Positions 32,360-42,475 of a stretch of 64,000 nt of DNA are shown here, in pieces. The first letter of the stretch is position 1; each line of letters begins with the position of its first letter. Origin of the DNA: Nematopogon swammerdamellus (taxonomy: Eukaryota > Arthropoda > Insecta > Lepidoptera > Adelidae); contig OX336340.1 of NCBI GenBank assembly GCA_946902875.1, forward strand, positions 11,299,566 to 11,363,565. Reading direction: 5' to 3'. The notes beneath the pieces were generated by a model. The model had not been told where the DNA came from. It did not search any database and saw only the letters and a program-made list of their open reading frames with translations. The position numbers and the translations under genes were made by a program.

Positions 32360-32570
32360 TTATTTAGAACTAGCTCTCGGTCTATTGTATCCGCCGCCAT
32401 TCAAAGGATGGTGATTACATAGTCCCTTCCTTCGGTAGCAGCGACAGCAGCAGCAGCAGCAGCAGCGCTCGTTATTGCTGCCATAATAATATTGTCCGTT
32501 TTCGCCATCTTCAGTTACATTTGGGAGTTCCATTTCGAAAGATATCTTTCGGTTCTCATGTAGTGGACAG
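32360..32570 (-). other. Minus-strand open stretch with Cys run over a (CAG)n
   Basis: The minus-strand frame reads NCDSCPLHENRKISFEMELP, then GENGQYYYGSNNER, eight Cys in a row, RCYRRKGLCNHHPLNGGGYN, and stops at 32360. The Cys run is the (CAG)n/(CTG)n at 32444-32466. The frame is closed upstream by TGA near 32570, although neighbouring frames read protein-like. Could be the end of a gene, an old transposon or chance. Confidence 0.25.
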
Positions 32571-32989
32571 CTATCGCAATTTCATTTTCTCCAACCATTC
32601 TGAGATGGCAGCTAAAGTTCGGGTACCTTGCGAAAGTATTTCAGCTAACTTCGGAGTGTCCGTCACAAGGAATATCTATGGTCATAGACTTCCACAAAGC
32701 TTCAATAGCCATCTCTATATAAATAAATATTGAAAGAAAGAGACGCACCTTGAATCAAATTCAAAACAAATAAATGATAATAATTACGGGTAGGAAGAGT
32801 ATACCAATACCTATGTCCTGTGTGTGTAGTGTTGGAATGCGGCGAGTGGCGATTGAAAATTTAGAGATTGAAATATATTTTTATTAACACCAAGAATATG
32901 GCTTGTTATTTTATTTTATTATTTATACAATATAGTTATTAAAAAAATTATACATTTGCATATATTTCGACGTGTCTGTCGTCATCAGT

Positions 32990-33140
32990 GGAAAAAATGT
33001 ATTAATATATAATGGCTAAGGTCACCTTAGCCATTATATATATTAATATATTTTTATATAATGGCTAATGGCTAATGGCTATTATATAATGGCTAAGGTG
33101 TGACACCTTAGTAAGGTGTCACACCTTAGCCATTATATAG
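32990..33140. repeat. Clustered short palindromes (ATGGCTAAGGTG)
   Basis: Repeated AATGGCTAAGGT and its complement ACCTTAGCCATT, including AAGGTGTGACACCTTAGTAAGGTGTCACACCTT and two AGGTCACCTTAGCC-type inverted pairs, mixed with TATATAAT. Strong potential for cruciform or hairpin structure. Lies 350 bases before the gene D promoter. Confidence 0.7.
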
Positions 33141-33481
33141 GGCGGCTAGGGTCTCATAAAATAAATAGTGAAATTTTGCTGGCTTGTTTTTCTTCTTTTC
33201 TATTATTTAGTTAGGCTTTTCACGCAGTCGGGTTTTTTGTTTTTGTTTAATTGTTATTTAATTATTAATGCAACCTGTTGTTTCGTTTTTTCACACAAAC
33301 AGAATGTTAGTGTTGGAGCCAGTACTAATCACTAGTAGCGAGCTTCGGAATGCGACCTCGCCACCCGTGTCAAAGTTACGGAACCGAAGTGGCTGCGCCT
33401 AACCGCGGCGGCGCAGGGCGGGGCGGGGGCGGACCTCGCCCCACTCTTAGAAGGCTCCTGCGGAGTCCGTGTTACTTTACA

Positions 33482-33534
33482 TATAAAAGTCGAGCTCAAA
33501 AACGATAATTGTATCAGTCACCTGTTTGAACCAA
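33482..33534 (+). promoter_or_regulatory. Core promoter of gene D
   Basis: TATAAAA at 33482-33488 and TCAGTCACCTGTTTGAACCA from 33514; the ATG is at 33542. Further up, CCGTGTCAAAGTTAC at about 33365-33379 repeats a 15-mer found upstream of gene A. A G/C-rich patch sits at 33400-33445. Confidence 0.8.
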
Positions 33535-33541
33535 GTGCAAA

Positions 33542-36436
33542 ATGTTCTTCAAAGTAAGACACATTTGTAATTTTTGCTCTAAAGTGAGGGATGATCTAAA
33601 AGTGAATAGAGGTTTATTAGGTCATGCGAGAATAAAAAATATATATAGCAAAATCTTCATATAAAAACAATTTAACTAATAGTCGTGCCCTATACTACAG
33701 GATTTTCAATATCCTATTTTCTTAAATTTCGAATAAGTCATTTTTTATTGGGCGTGAAATTATTTTAATACTACATCACCGAACAGATCAATTAACGTCA
33801 ATTTTACACCCGATTTTTATACGACAAACATGCCATTTTAGTATACATTCATGGTTTTTTTTTCGGTAAATTAATATTGAAAACGGAATAAAATTAAACA
33901 TACCTTCTGAAATGGTGGCTGGAAATTGATTCGTGTCCCGAAAAAAAAGTTATAAAACATCTGCCGCTAGCATTTGTCGACGACTTCGTTTGTGTATAAC
34001 CCTATACTAAAATTCAAGTTAATAGTGGCCTATAACACATATTATCGTGTTTAAAAGTGACAAATAAGGAGACCATAAAATAAAATAAACCATAAGTGCA
34101 TGTAGTGTCTAAGATATAAATTCTAAAAATAGTAATGATATACACATGTGAATATATTGTGTGTTTACAGATCGTGGCAGTAAGCGCAGTGCTGGCGGTG
34201 GCGCAGGCGGGTCTCCTGCCGGCGCACCACGCCGCCCTCTCCTCGCAGAGCATCGTGCGTCACGACGCACCGGCGCACTATGCGTCCGCGCACTACGCGC
34301 CCGCGCACTACGCCGCACCCCTGCTGCACGCCGCCCCCCTCGTGCACGCCGCTCCCCTCGTGCACGCCGCTCCATACGCCCTCCACGGACACGGACACGA
34401 CACATATGTACGTTTTTACCAATTATCCTGTGAACAAACATACCACAAAATTCGGTTATTACACATTTTCACTGCTTTTTCTTTCTTCTGTTGACCGTTC
34501 TTTCAAGAGATCCAAAAATTAAATTCAACCTGTATGTTTAACTATATGTGTACGTATATCTTGAGCCTTGTCTAAGTGCGTTCGCTTGTATCGATTAGTT
34601 AGTATTCTGAATGTAACGCAATGAGTTAGAAGTGTGGAATTGTTCTACAAATGTATTTCCAGAAGATAAACATCTGAAATGTATTATGTGAAAGTGCTTC
34701 ATCTGAACTAATTTCTACTTGAGTTCGCATCCCTCATAATTTCTCAAAATACTTAAACAGAAAAATATTGCCTGAATTAAAATTTGCTAAATTGTTGAAT
34801 GAAAAAAAAAATATTTGCTTCGTACTCTTCTGTTTCTCAAGAAAATGTTGAGGAGCGATAAAAAATTTATATTTATATTATCTCTTAATGTTTGACAGTA
34901 CTCACTATGTAACTGAATGTGGTTCCAGGCGCACCCCAAGTACGACTACTCGTACTCAGTGGCGGACCCGCACACCGGCGACCACAAGTCGCAGCACGAG
35001 TCGCGCGACGGCGACGTGGTGCACGGCAGCTACTCCCTCGTGCAGCCGGACGGCTCCGTCCGCAAGGTCGAATACACCGCCGATGACCACAACGGGTAAG
35101 TAACAAGTACGACTACTCGTACTCTGTGGCGGACCCGCACACCGGCGACCACAAGTCGCAGCACGAGTCGCGCGACGGCGACGTGGTGCACGGCAGCTAC
35201 TCCCTCGTGCAGCCGGACGGCTCCGTCCGCAAGGTCGAATACATCGCCGATGACCACAACGGGTAAGTAACAAGTACGACTACTCGTACTCTGTGGCGGA
35301 CCCGCACACCGGCGACCACAAGTCGCAGCACGAGTCGCGCGACGGCGACGTGGTGCACGGCAGCTACTCCCTCGTGCAGCCGGACGGCTCCGTCCGCAAG
35401 GTCGAATACATCGCCGATGACCACAACGGGTAAGACACAAATTTATATTTTATGTTTTATAAAAATCGTTCTCTTAGTTCAAAAAAATAAATCCAAGCGT
35501 ATTTCCGAGATATGGGAACTACGCTTGTGTCGTGTAAGGGACCGTTCACATACCACGTGGACAAAAAGGAGGGGGGAGGGGGTCGGCAAATGTCCACGAT
35601 TGTCCACAGGGTGGAGGGGAGGGGTGCAGGGACCGTCCACGTGGACGTTTGAGTTCAAAAACACACGATGCCGCGAGCTAGCCAGTGGCTCGCCTCGCTT
35701 TATATTTTTTTGTAAAGAGCTATGTTTCAGCCTTTTATTAAGAAAGATTTGTTTTGTTCCTCTTAATTTTATTGTAATTTTAAATTAAATGTATAAATTG
35801 CAAGTACTACTTTTTCATCCATTCAGCTCCCTGCCTTTTCGAAAATGTCGCATTTTGCGTCGCAACGCAAGTCCAAGAAAAAATACGGCATTTTCCACGT
35901 GGACAGGGGAGGGGGGAGGGAGAAGGGGGTTATGGAAATGTCCACGATTGTCTACAAGGGGGGAGGGGGGGTCAAAAAGTACCCAAAAAGTGTCCACGTG
36001 GTATGTGAATGGTCCCTAAATCATTCTGTGACTCATAGTTCCCTTTCTCATGCGAGCACAACACTGCTCACTCCAGCTCATCAACGCTCTGGGTAATTGT
36101 TTTGTATTTTGTATTGGAGCTTTCATTATTTTTCTTGAGGTTTAGATTTTTCTTTGATTGATTTTGGACTGGTTTGGCGTTGTGTTCAGTCACGTTAAGA
36201 GACGCTCACAGTAACTTCTGCATTGTGAATTTCCTTAACGTAAAGTATAATTTTTCGTTTATAGTTTCAACGCGGTAGTCCACAACACGGTGTCCCATCA
36301 TCCGTCTCCGGTGGTGCACGCGGCGCCCCTGCTGCACGCCGCGCCCCTGCTGCACGCCAGCCACGACGTGCACGCCGCGCCCCTCGTGCACGCCCTCTCT
36401 GTCCACCATGCCGCCCCCCTTCATCATCATTACTGA
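33542..36436 (+). CDS. RR-2 cuticular protein, gene D (4 exons, 195 aa)
   Basis: Secreted CPR-family chitin-binding protein. Exons 33542-33553 (MFFK), 34171-34407, 34929-35095 and 36265-36436; phases 0, 0, 2; joined frame complete. The signal peptide probably ends at residue 17 (VAQA/G). Residues 18-83 hold [14 protein letters not shown] and repeated [11 protein letters not shown], ending GHDTY where A-C end GHDEY. RR-2 is residues 84-139. The tail is longer than in [17 protein letters not shown], then repeats of LLHAAP and VHAAPLVHA, ending HHHY. Exon 3 is identical by eye to that of A and C. Intron 3 contains two extra exon copies and a Harbinger-like MITE. Poly(A) signal at 36520. Confidence 0.93.
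34929..35429 (+). repeat. Three-copy tandem array of the RR-2 exon, gene D
   Basis: Copy 1 (34929-35095) is spliced, with acceptor GTTCCAG. Units start at 34938, 35105 and 35272 (167-base period). Copies 2 and 3 share TCT for TCA and ATC for ACC (Thr to Ile in VEYTADD), so they look like each other's duplicates. The last donor is GTAAGA at 35430. Confidence 0.92.
35538..36016 (+). mobile_element. PIF/Harbinger-like MITE in intron 3 of gene D
   Basis: 479-base element with terminal inverted repeats beginning GGGACCRTTCACATACCACG; about 25 of 26 positions match (left GGGACCG, right GGGACCA). It is flanked on both sides by TAA (35535-35537 and 36017-36019), as expected for PIF/Harbinger TWA target sites. 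The inside holds a second pair of CCACGTGGACA/TGTCCACGTGG blocks and G-rich runs (GGGGGAGGG). No coding capacity. Strand is arbitrary. Confidence 0.75.
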
Positions 36437-36519
36437 GAACTGACCACCGATCAACTGAGTGACCTATGGATTATGAATGATTGTGATATTTAAATGAGTG
36501 TATTTTATAATGCTTTGTA

Positions 36520-36525
36520 AATAAA
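36520..36525 (+). terminator. Poly(A) signal, gene D
   Basis: AATAAA 84 bases after the stop codon. Confidence 0.7.
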
Positions 36526-36539
36526 TGAACATTTCTATG

Positions 36540-37660
36540 TATACGTAGATGAAACATAACAATGTCTACTTATTTTAAAGCACACACGGCACTGTGCGCG
36601 GGCCGATGTCTGCGGATATAAACAACAATGAAACTAAGCTGCTTAGTTTAAGCAATAATTTCTTATTAGGAAGTGTAGTAATGGGAGCGTACGTTTTTTG
36701 GCATATGTAAGTAGGTATATGAAACGCGCTCGACTCGACTCCGCCGCGCCACGCCCCACCGTCACATTAGAAGACATAAAAAGATTAAATCGGCTGAAAT
36801 GGCGGGCTTTTAATGTGCATTCTTGTTGTAATTACAAGATTGCATTGTAGTTCACATAACCTTGAATGAGACAGTCTGTAGTTAGTGTGTGAGTGTGAAT
36901 GTCGGTCGGGTGGCGGCGCGGCGGAGGCGGTGGAGGCGGGCCGCCCGCGCGGCGCACGCGCGCTGGCTACGTACTCGCAGTGCGCACAGTTGCGTGATTA
37001 CGGCCAAAATAAAGCGTAGCAGCGTAGCTATTGCACGCACGAGCTTGTTAGGCAGAAACGGCCGTAAACAAGCCGCAATTAGAGCTGAGGTCTTGGAATT
37101 ATGTTATTTGCGTCATTTTAATAACTCGCAATCGCAAACTACAGAACAAAATGTTCCCGTTCGCTCTGAATACCGCGCCAGCGTGCTGCGTGCTTCCAGC
37201 GAGGATGCACGCAGCACGCCCTCGTGTGGAGCACTCGACCATAATAATGTTATAACCAGCACGCTGTACACGAACACGTTCGAACTAACCAGAATAAGTG
37301 TGGCACGAATTGGATGCAACGGGCAATCTGGTGCCTATTGTGGCTAAGATAAGTAGCGTTCTCTCTTACGAGAGAGAAGAGGTTTGAAACCTGGGTGTGC
37401 GTGTGCCAATGAGTTATCCGAACCTTCGAAGGACCTGCATGCATTATAATCAGACATCGGAATCCGCGGGGCACGAATACGACCTTGTTAGGGATTGACT
37501 ACGGCCATCAATAAACAATCGACACTGTTATCGATACTCATATTTATTTGTTTATTGTATTTTATTCATGTCATATTTCAGACCTGAATACTTATATACC
37601 TACAGTACTTATATAAACATGTATACTTTATGTTAACGATTAAGTAAATATAATACATAT
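36540..37660. other. Intergenic, no gene recognised
   Basis: G/C-rich patch at 36905-36975. An inverted pair CGTGCTGCGTGC / GCACGCAGCACG lies at 37183-37220. A frame across 36889-37347 looks like low-complexity Arg/Ala translation of the G/C patch and is not supported as a gene. Confidence 0.4.
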
Positions 37661-37666
37661 TTTTAT

Positions 37667-38163
37667 AAGGTCTTTCAAAATTAGTTCATAGTACGCTAAG
37701 GGGGGGTTCTGTATCATATAGGGAGTAAAACCTATATAAAAATTTTTGGACCTTGGGCTTTTTTTAAGTAAAAAATTTTTTTATGTAGGTATTTAAATAA
37801 AAAAATAGGTGGTTGATTTTTATAACCTAATCGATTCAGTTTCATAACAGTAACAAAAAAGTCTTTATGACCATTATGATGTAACACGTGTAAGTTGGTA
37901 AAAAAAATTAAATTCTTTCTATTCCATACTAATAAAACTAAAATTGTGGTTTTTCACAATTTCTGAAAGAAAGAGATATACGTGTTGGAAGACTTTTTTG
38001 TTCCTAGCACGAAACCGAAACGATTAAGAAAAATTTTTTTTTACATTTAACATTAAAAAAAAAAATTTTTGTGAAAAAAAAAAATTCTTTGTTCTTCAAA
38101 AGTGATCTATTTCCGATACAGAACCCCCCCTTAGCTTACTATAAACTAATTTTGTAAGACCTA
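37667..38163. mobile_element. Terminal-inverted-repeat element with flanking partial duplicate
   Basis: The ends AGGTCTTTCAAAATTAGTTC and its near complement (AACTAATTTTGTAAGACCT) enclose CTAAGGGGGGGTTCTGTAT and the complement CAGAACCCCCCCTTAGC. The inner part carries ATAGGTGGTTGATTTTTATA. A direct duplicate of 37741-37950 follows at 38164-38365, so the element is partly repeated. Confidence 0.7.
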
Positions 38164-38854
38164 TTTTTTTAGACCTTGGCCTTTTTTTATGTAAAATATG
38201 TTTTTATGTGTTTAAATAAAAAAATAGGTGGTTGATTTTTATAGCCTAATAGATTCAGTTTCATAACAGTAACAAAAAAGTCTTCAATATCATTATGATG
38301 TAACACGTGTAAGTTGGTAAAAAAAATCAAATTCTTTCTATTCCATACTAATAAAACTAGTATTGTGGTTTGAACAGATTTGTATTGTACCTACAAAGTA
38401 AATACAACATTTGTTTATTATATCTTATTTTCTATAGAAATACTCTTAGTTTTAATAATCAACATTATTTCATATTATTCTAAAATAACGATCGATTTTC
38501 GATATTTGTAGATACATTGTCCCATCACTAAACAACCTTGAATCATTCGTGCCCCGCGGATTCCGATGTATGATTATAATTGATACAATGAAGCAACATT
38601 GAGAAACCCAGTGAACTCACAACCCTAATGCCTTGTAGTGTACACGATATATTGTGGAAGAAATGGCGTTGTGCAAAATAAGTCCGCCGCCTGCACCGCA
38701 TACTGAAATTACACGCTTACAGCTATATCGTAAATACATAAATTACTTAGATATATTGAAAATAGTAAATTTTGGTAGATATATATGGAGAGAATGTGAG
38801 TGGAGGAGTCGGGAAGGGTCGCCCTAGACGGACGTACGTACCTGGCTGGACCAG

Positions 38855-39330
38855 ATTTTTTTTTTTTATGGAACCTGACACGGTTGGCTACATCACCTAC
38901 AACATCCGTGATGTCAGCCCATAACACAGGGTGAACTAGGTGCCATGTCAGTGCTTCCCTTCATTTCATGTCGGCTACACTAAACTGGGCGGAAAACACA
39001 AACTATTTACATAGCCGTTTCGACCGACGACGTTTCGTTCAGTGCGGTGCTACCAACCCGGCCGGGATAAACCCTACCACCTAGTAAGGTAAGAAGGGAA
39101 GGGGCCTACAGTTTAACGTGGAATCCGAACCACGGTCAGCCTCCAACGGTCGAGCGGTCACCCATCCAATCACTGACCGCGCTCAGCGTTGCTTAATAAC
39201 AGTTGACTAACCAACCGCGCCACTGAGCTACCGAGGCTGGCGAATTTTCTTATCCCTTAGTCGACTTTTACGACATGCAACGGGGAGAGATACAGTGGGG
39301 CTATTCTTTTTAAGTACCGACCCCACACGG
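38855..39330 (-). mobile_element. SINE I, full-length copy
   Basis: As the 22.7 kb copy: T-run at 38855-38867, tail, central domain, 5S-like and tRNA-like parts, and ends CCGACCCCACACGG. One extra GAC occurs in the ACCGACGTTTCG region. Confidence 0.8.
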
Positions 39331-41127
39331 ATCGGGCATGTTCTCAAAAAGGGTCAAGTGCGTTGTACCCGCAACAGACGAGCATGTATGAGAGTGGAAG
39401 TATGGTATGTAAGGTCCTGGTACGTGGAGATCAATCATCTTTGCCTACCCCACTGAGAAACAGCCGTGACGCTATGTATGTATGTATGTAATTTTTCCAA
39501 AGTGAACTACTTTAGTATTCTCAATATTTCGGTTGTTTAGAAATAAAACACGTTTTCTGCATTCGCTATAAACGGTTGAGAAAGTGTAAAGTTACATAGA
39601 CAAACTAACATGTTTGTAAATGTTATGTTACTTTGCATTTCAGAAGTGTATTTTTAAAGCACTAAAACAACTACAGACCAAACATACGTTCAAATTAATG
39701 CAATGTTGTTGTCTACCAGACGTCATCAGAATAGATAAAGCTCATTATTTTCAGTAATTAGTTCGGTTACCTTCTACAGGGCTCATTATCAAAAATTTTA
39801 ACTAATAAGCCAACTTACTTGCGAAGTTTGTTTGTCAATTCTTTTTCGCATTGAAATAGAACAGGCGGAGCTTTCAACTTATCCAAGTGTAGATTAACAA
39901 CCTTTGGATGAAATCATACAACAAATAAACAACACTTTGAAAAATTTTATTATGCATTCTGATGATGTCACTTTTTAACTATAGCATTACGTATGTATGC
40001 TGACATGCTGTGCTTCTCGGTTCTCATACTAAATTAATAGAACAAATTGCTTCAAAACTGTTTGGCCTAACCCTAATAAAATATTAATGTTTTAACTTTT
40101 TATCGATTTTTCTACTCAAGATCTGTATGATAAATTTTGTCAAAATATGGTTACACAAAAACTTATTTCATTAATTTAACATATTAAAACTTTTAAAAGA
40201 CAAAGTACTAATAGTACTGTTTCTTACAATATGTCATTCAAAACCTCGTCTCAAGTATAAGATAAAAATTTACATCCATGGTTTTCTCAATTTAGTATTC
40301 AATTTGTTGATATTTCTTATTATCCCGCTGCGCAACTGATGTTATCTCCGGCAAGGTCACGCGTCCAGCTTTCCTATAAACGCGGCACTGAGCGGTCTTT
40401 GTTCGCATTCAGAAGCAGAAACTAGTATCACAAATGGACGCAGATCGATCTTGATTGTCTCGGCCGATTGTCGGTCGCTAGTGGCGGAGTGTGCGGGGAG
40501 TGTGGGGTGCGGACAAGTGCCGCCCGAACGTGACAATAACCATGACACAAACACTTTCGGGACTTGTCGGTTGGGTAACCGAGGTATCTAAACACAATAC
40601 ACACACACACACACACACCCTCATGCTAGGCTAGCTAGATGCACTCAGTTGTGCTTGATTGCAATGCGTGTGTACTAAATCCTTAAATTGTGCAACGAAC
40701 GTGATTTTGCACATAATGTTTACTAAAGTTTGGTAAGCGAAGTATGCTTACCAAACCTGGGGTGCGATACTCGGAAATACCACTTTTATTTAATAATGTA
40801 GCTGTTTCAAATAATATATTTAAACATACTAAGGTCATAACACGTTTACATTATTATCTAGAGATGAGGTTAGTTTACCAAAACCGGAAAACTTTGGATA
40901 TTAATTTTTAATTTAAGAGGAAAAGAACGATTAAAAGCACTCGAGGGCAAAATGCATTCATGACATAAACAAAAACGCTCATTGCTGGTAAGATTAAATT
41001 TCCAAAATATGTTTTTATTAGAATTACAGCTAAAATTACTATCCTCCTGTAAAATCTGAAAAAGAGAGTTTAGCGTAGAAACTGAAAGCAGATTTATGTA
41101 ACATCTTTATATATTTCTTCATTAGAT
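39331..41127. other. Intergenic, one orphan promoter-like site
   Basis: 39340-39495 is a repeat-like stretch ending in (TATG)n. At 40374-40379 TATAAA with CATTCAG about 30 bases on resembles an insect core promoter, but no coding exon follows that could be recognised. (CA)n at 40600-40617. The rest is AT-rich. Confidence 0.4.
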
Positions 41128-41320
41128 AAATCCAAAGCCGAAATGAAGAGAAAAAATACGTCCCGACCAGGATTCGAATCTGAAACTCCGGCTTGAGCCG
41201 CCAGCGCGTTACCAATTCCGCCACCGAGGCGATGAAGTATATCTCTAAATTTTCGAACCGTTGCATTTCTCTAGTAGGTATGACGCAATCTTCTCTAGTG
41301 TCCGATGCCAACATGGATCA
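41125..41320 (-). mobile_element. tRNA-like SINE candidate
   Basis: On the minus strand GCCTCGGTGGCGGAATTGG (box A-like) is followed by GCCGGAGTTTCAGATTCGAA/TCC (box B-like GATTCGAATCC) and then ACGTATTTTTTCTCTTC. The T-arm does not pair well, so it is a tRNA-derived repeat rather than a tRNA gene. Confidence 0.5.
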
Positions 41321-42187
41321 ATAACAATTCTTGTGCGAAATGCGAATTTGGTAACGACAGCATATTGAATCGTGCAAGTTGACTGAACGCAGGAGGTTTC
41401 AGTTTAGGAGATAATGATAAATCTAATTCCCAGGAGCAAAGCACGCCTGTCTAAGGCGCGCGCAGTGTATGGAGACTAGATAGGGTTCAGTCTATGAGAA
41501 AGGTCTGCGCGGTCAGCTCCATACACAGCGGACGTTAACACAATTGAATTATTGAAATAATACGATTAATTCGAAAACTTGCAATTTTTTTTTAAAGTTC
41601 CATTTAGAACGATTTACTTATTTTAAGTTCTTACTTCTATCTTCTACCTTTCCCTCCATATTTGCCTATTTTTTTTTGTATTCGTTTATCTTTTATCTGC
41701 TTGATAGTTGTTCTCTCTTATCTTGACATACCTACATCTATTTTGATTACCTACTAATTAAGAAGTTACGTACCGAAATACGTAAATTTAATTTCTAAAG
41801 AAATTACATCAATAACTTACTATGTTTTTATTTATTCAAAATAACTATCTACTTCCTATAGGTTAGGTGTATTAAATTTTTATTCTTACTATTTCAATCT
41901 TTTCATGCTGTCAGTCACCTAATTTATCTTTATAATATTACTATTAAATATTGGTACTATTACTAAAAAACTATCTACTAACTAGGTATAGGTACTAATA
42001 TTATGACGCACTACTACTTACCTAACTCGCATATTTTTTTAAGAAGTATTTCTTTCTTCCAATTAAATTGAGAAAAAGAGGGAGCGGGAAGGAGAGGGGA
42101 GGGAGGGAGGCAAGGAAGGGGAAAGAGGCCACGGGAAATGAGGGGAAAGGGGGGGGACTACATTATACATTCATAGTGCTCGGGGGT

Positions 42188-42475
42188 AACTATGCTTTTT
42201 TTTTTATAGTAAGCGCGACATGTGGCGCCGAGCCACCTATAAGGTGTGTAGCGACGCCCATGGACATTCGGTCGGATGCGGGGGCTGCGAATGCCATGCC
42301 AGCCTGACGAGTGCCCAGTCACGCCTCTCTTGACTATCGAGACTGTACTTGGGGGGAAATATATGGGCAGGGAGAGCGTTCCAGAGTTTACCAGTTCTGT
42401 GAAAGAAAGAACTCCAGAACCGATAGGTACGCGTCCATGGTAAGGCCAGTGTATGGGGATGCAATCCCTGCCCAG
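42188..42475 (-). mobile_element. Jockey/CR1-like LINE 3' end
   Basis: Minus-strand frame with [35 protein letters not shown] and, after a frame break, the family end; the T-run at 42197-42206 is the A-tail. Same family as 49.9, 57.2 and 60.2 kb. Confidence 0.7.

Noticed and set aside
7523..35429. Ordinary 167-base satellite DNA
   Set aside because: The unit is the coding exon itself, with conserved reading frame and splice donor, and arrays occur only at exon 3 of four genes.
35417..36096. Frames in intron 3 of gene D
   Set aside because: They lie in the Harbinger-like MITE and read its G-rich runs; non-coding.
36889..37347. 152-codon frame after gene D
   Set aside because: Starts in a G/C-rich low-complexity patch, no recognisable domain, no promoter or splice context.
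41140..41235. Functional tRNA gene
   Set aside because: Box A and B-like strings are present, but the T-arm and acceptor stem do not pair properly; more likely a tRNA-derived SINE.
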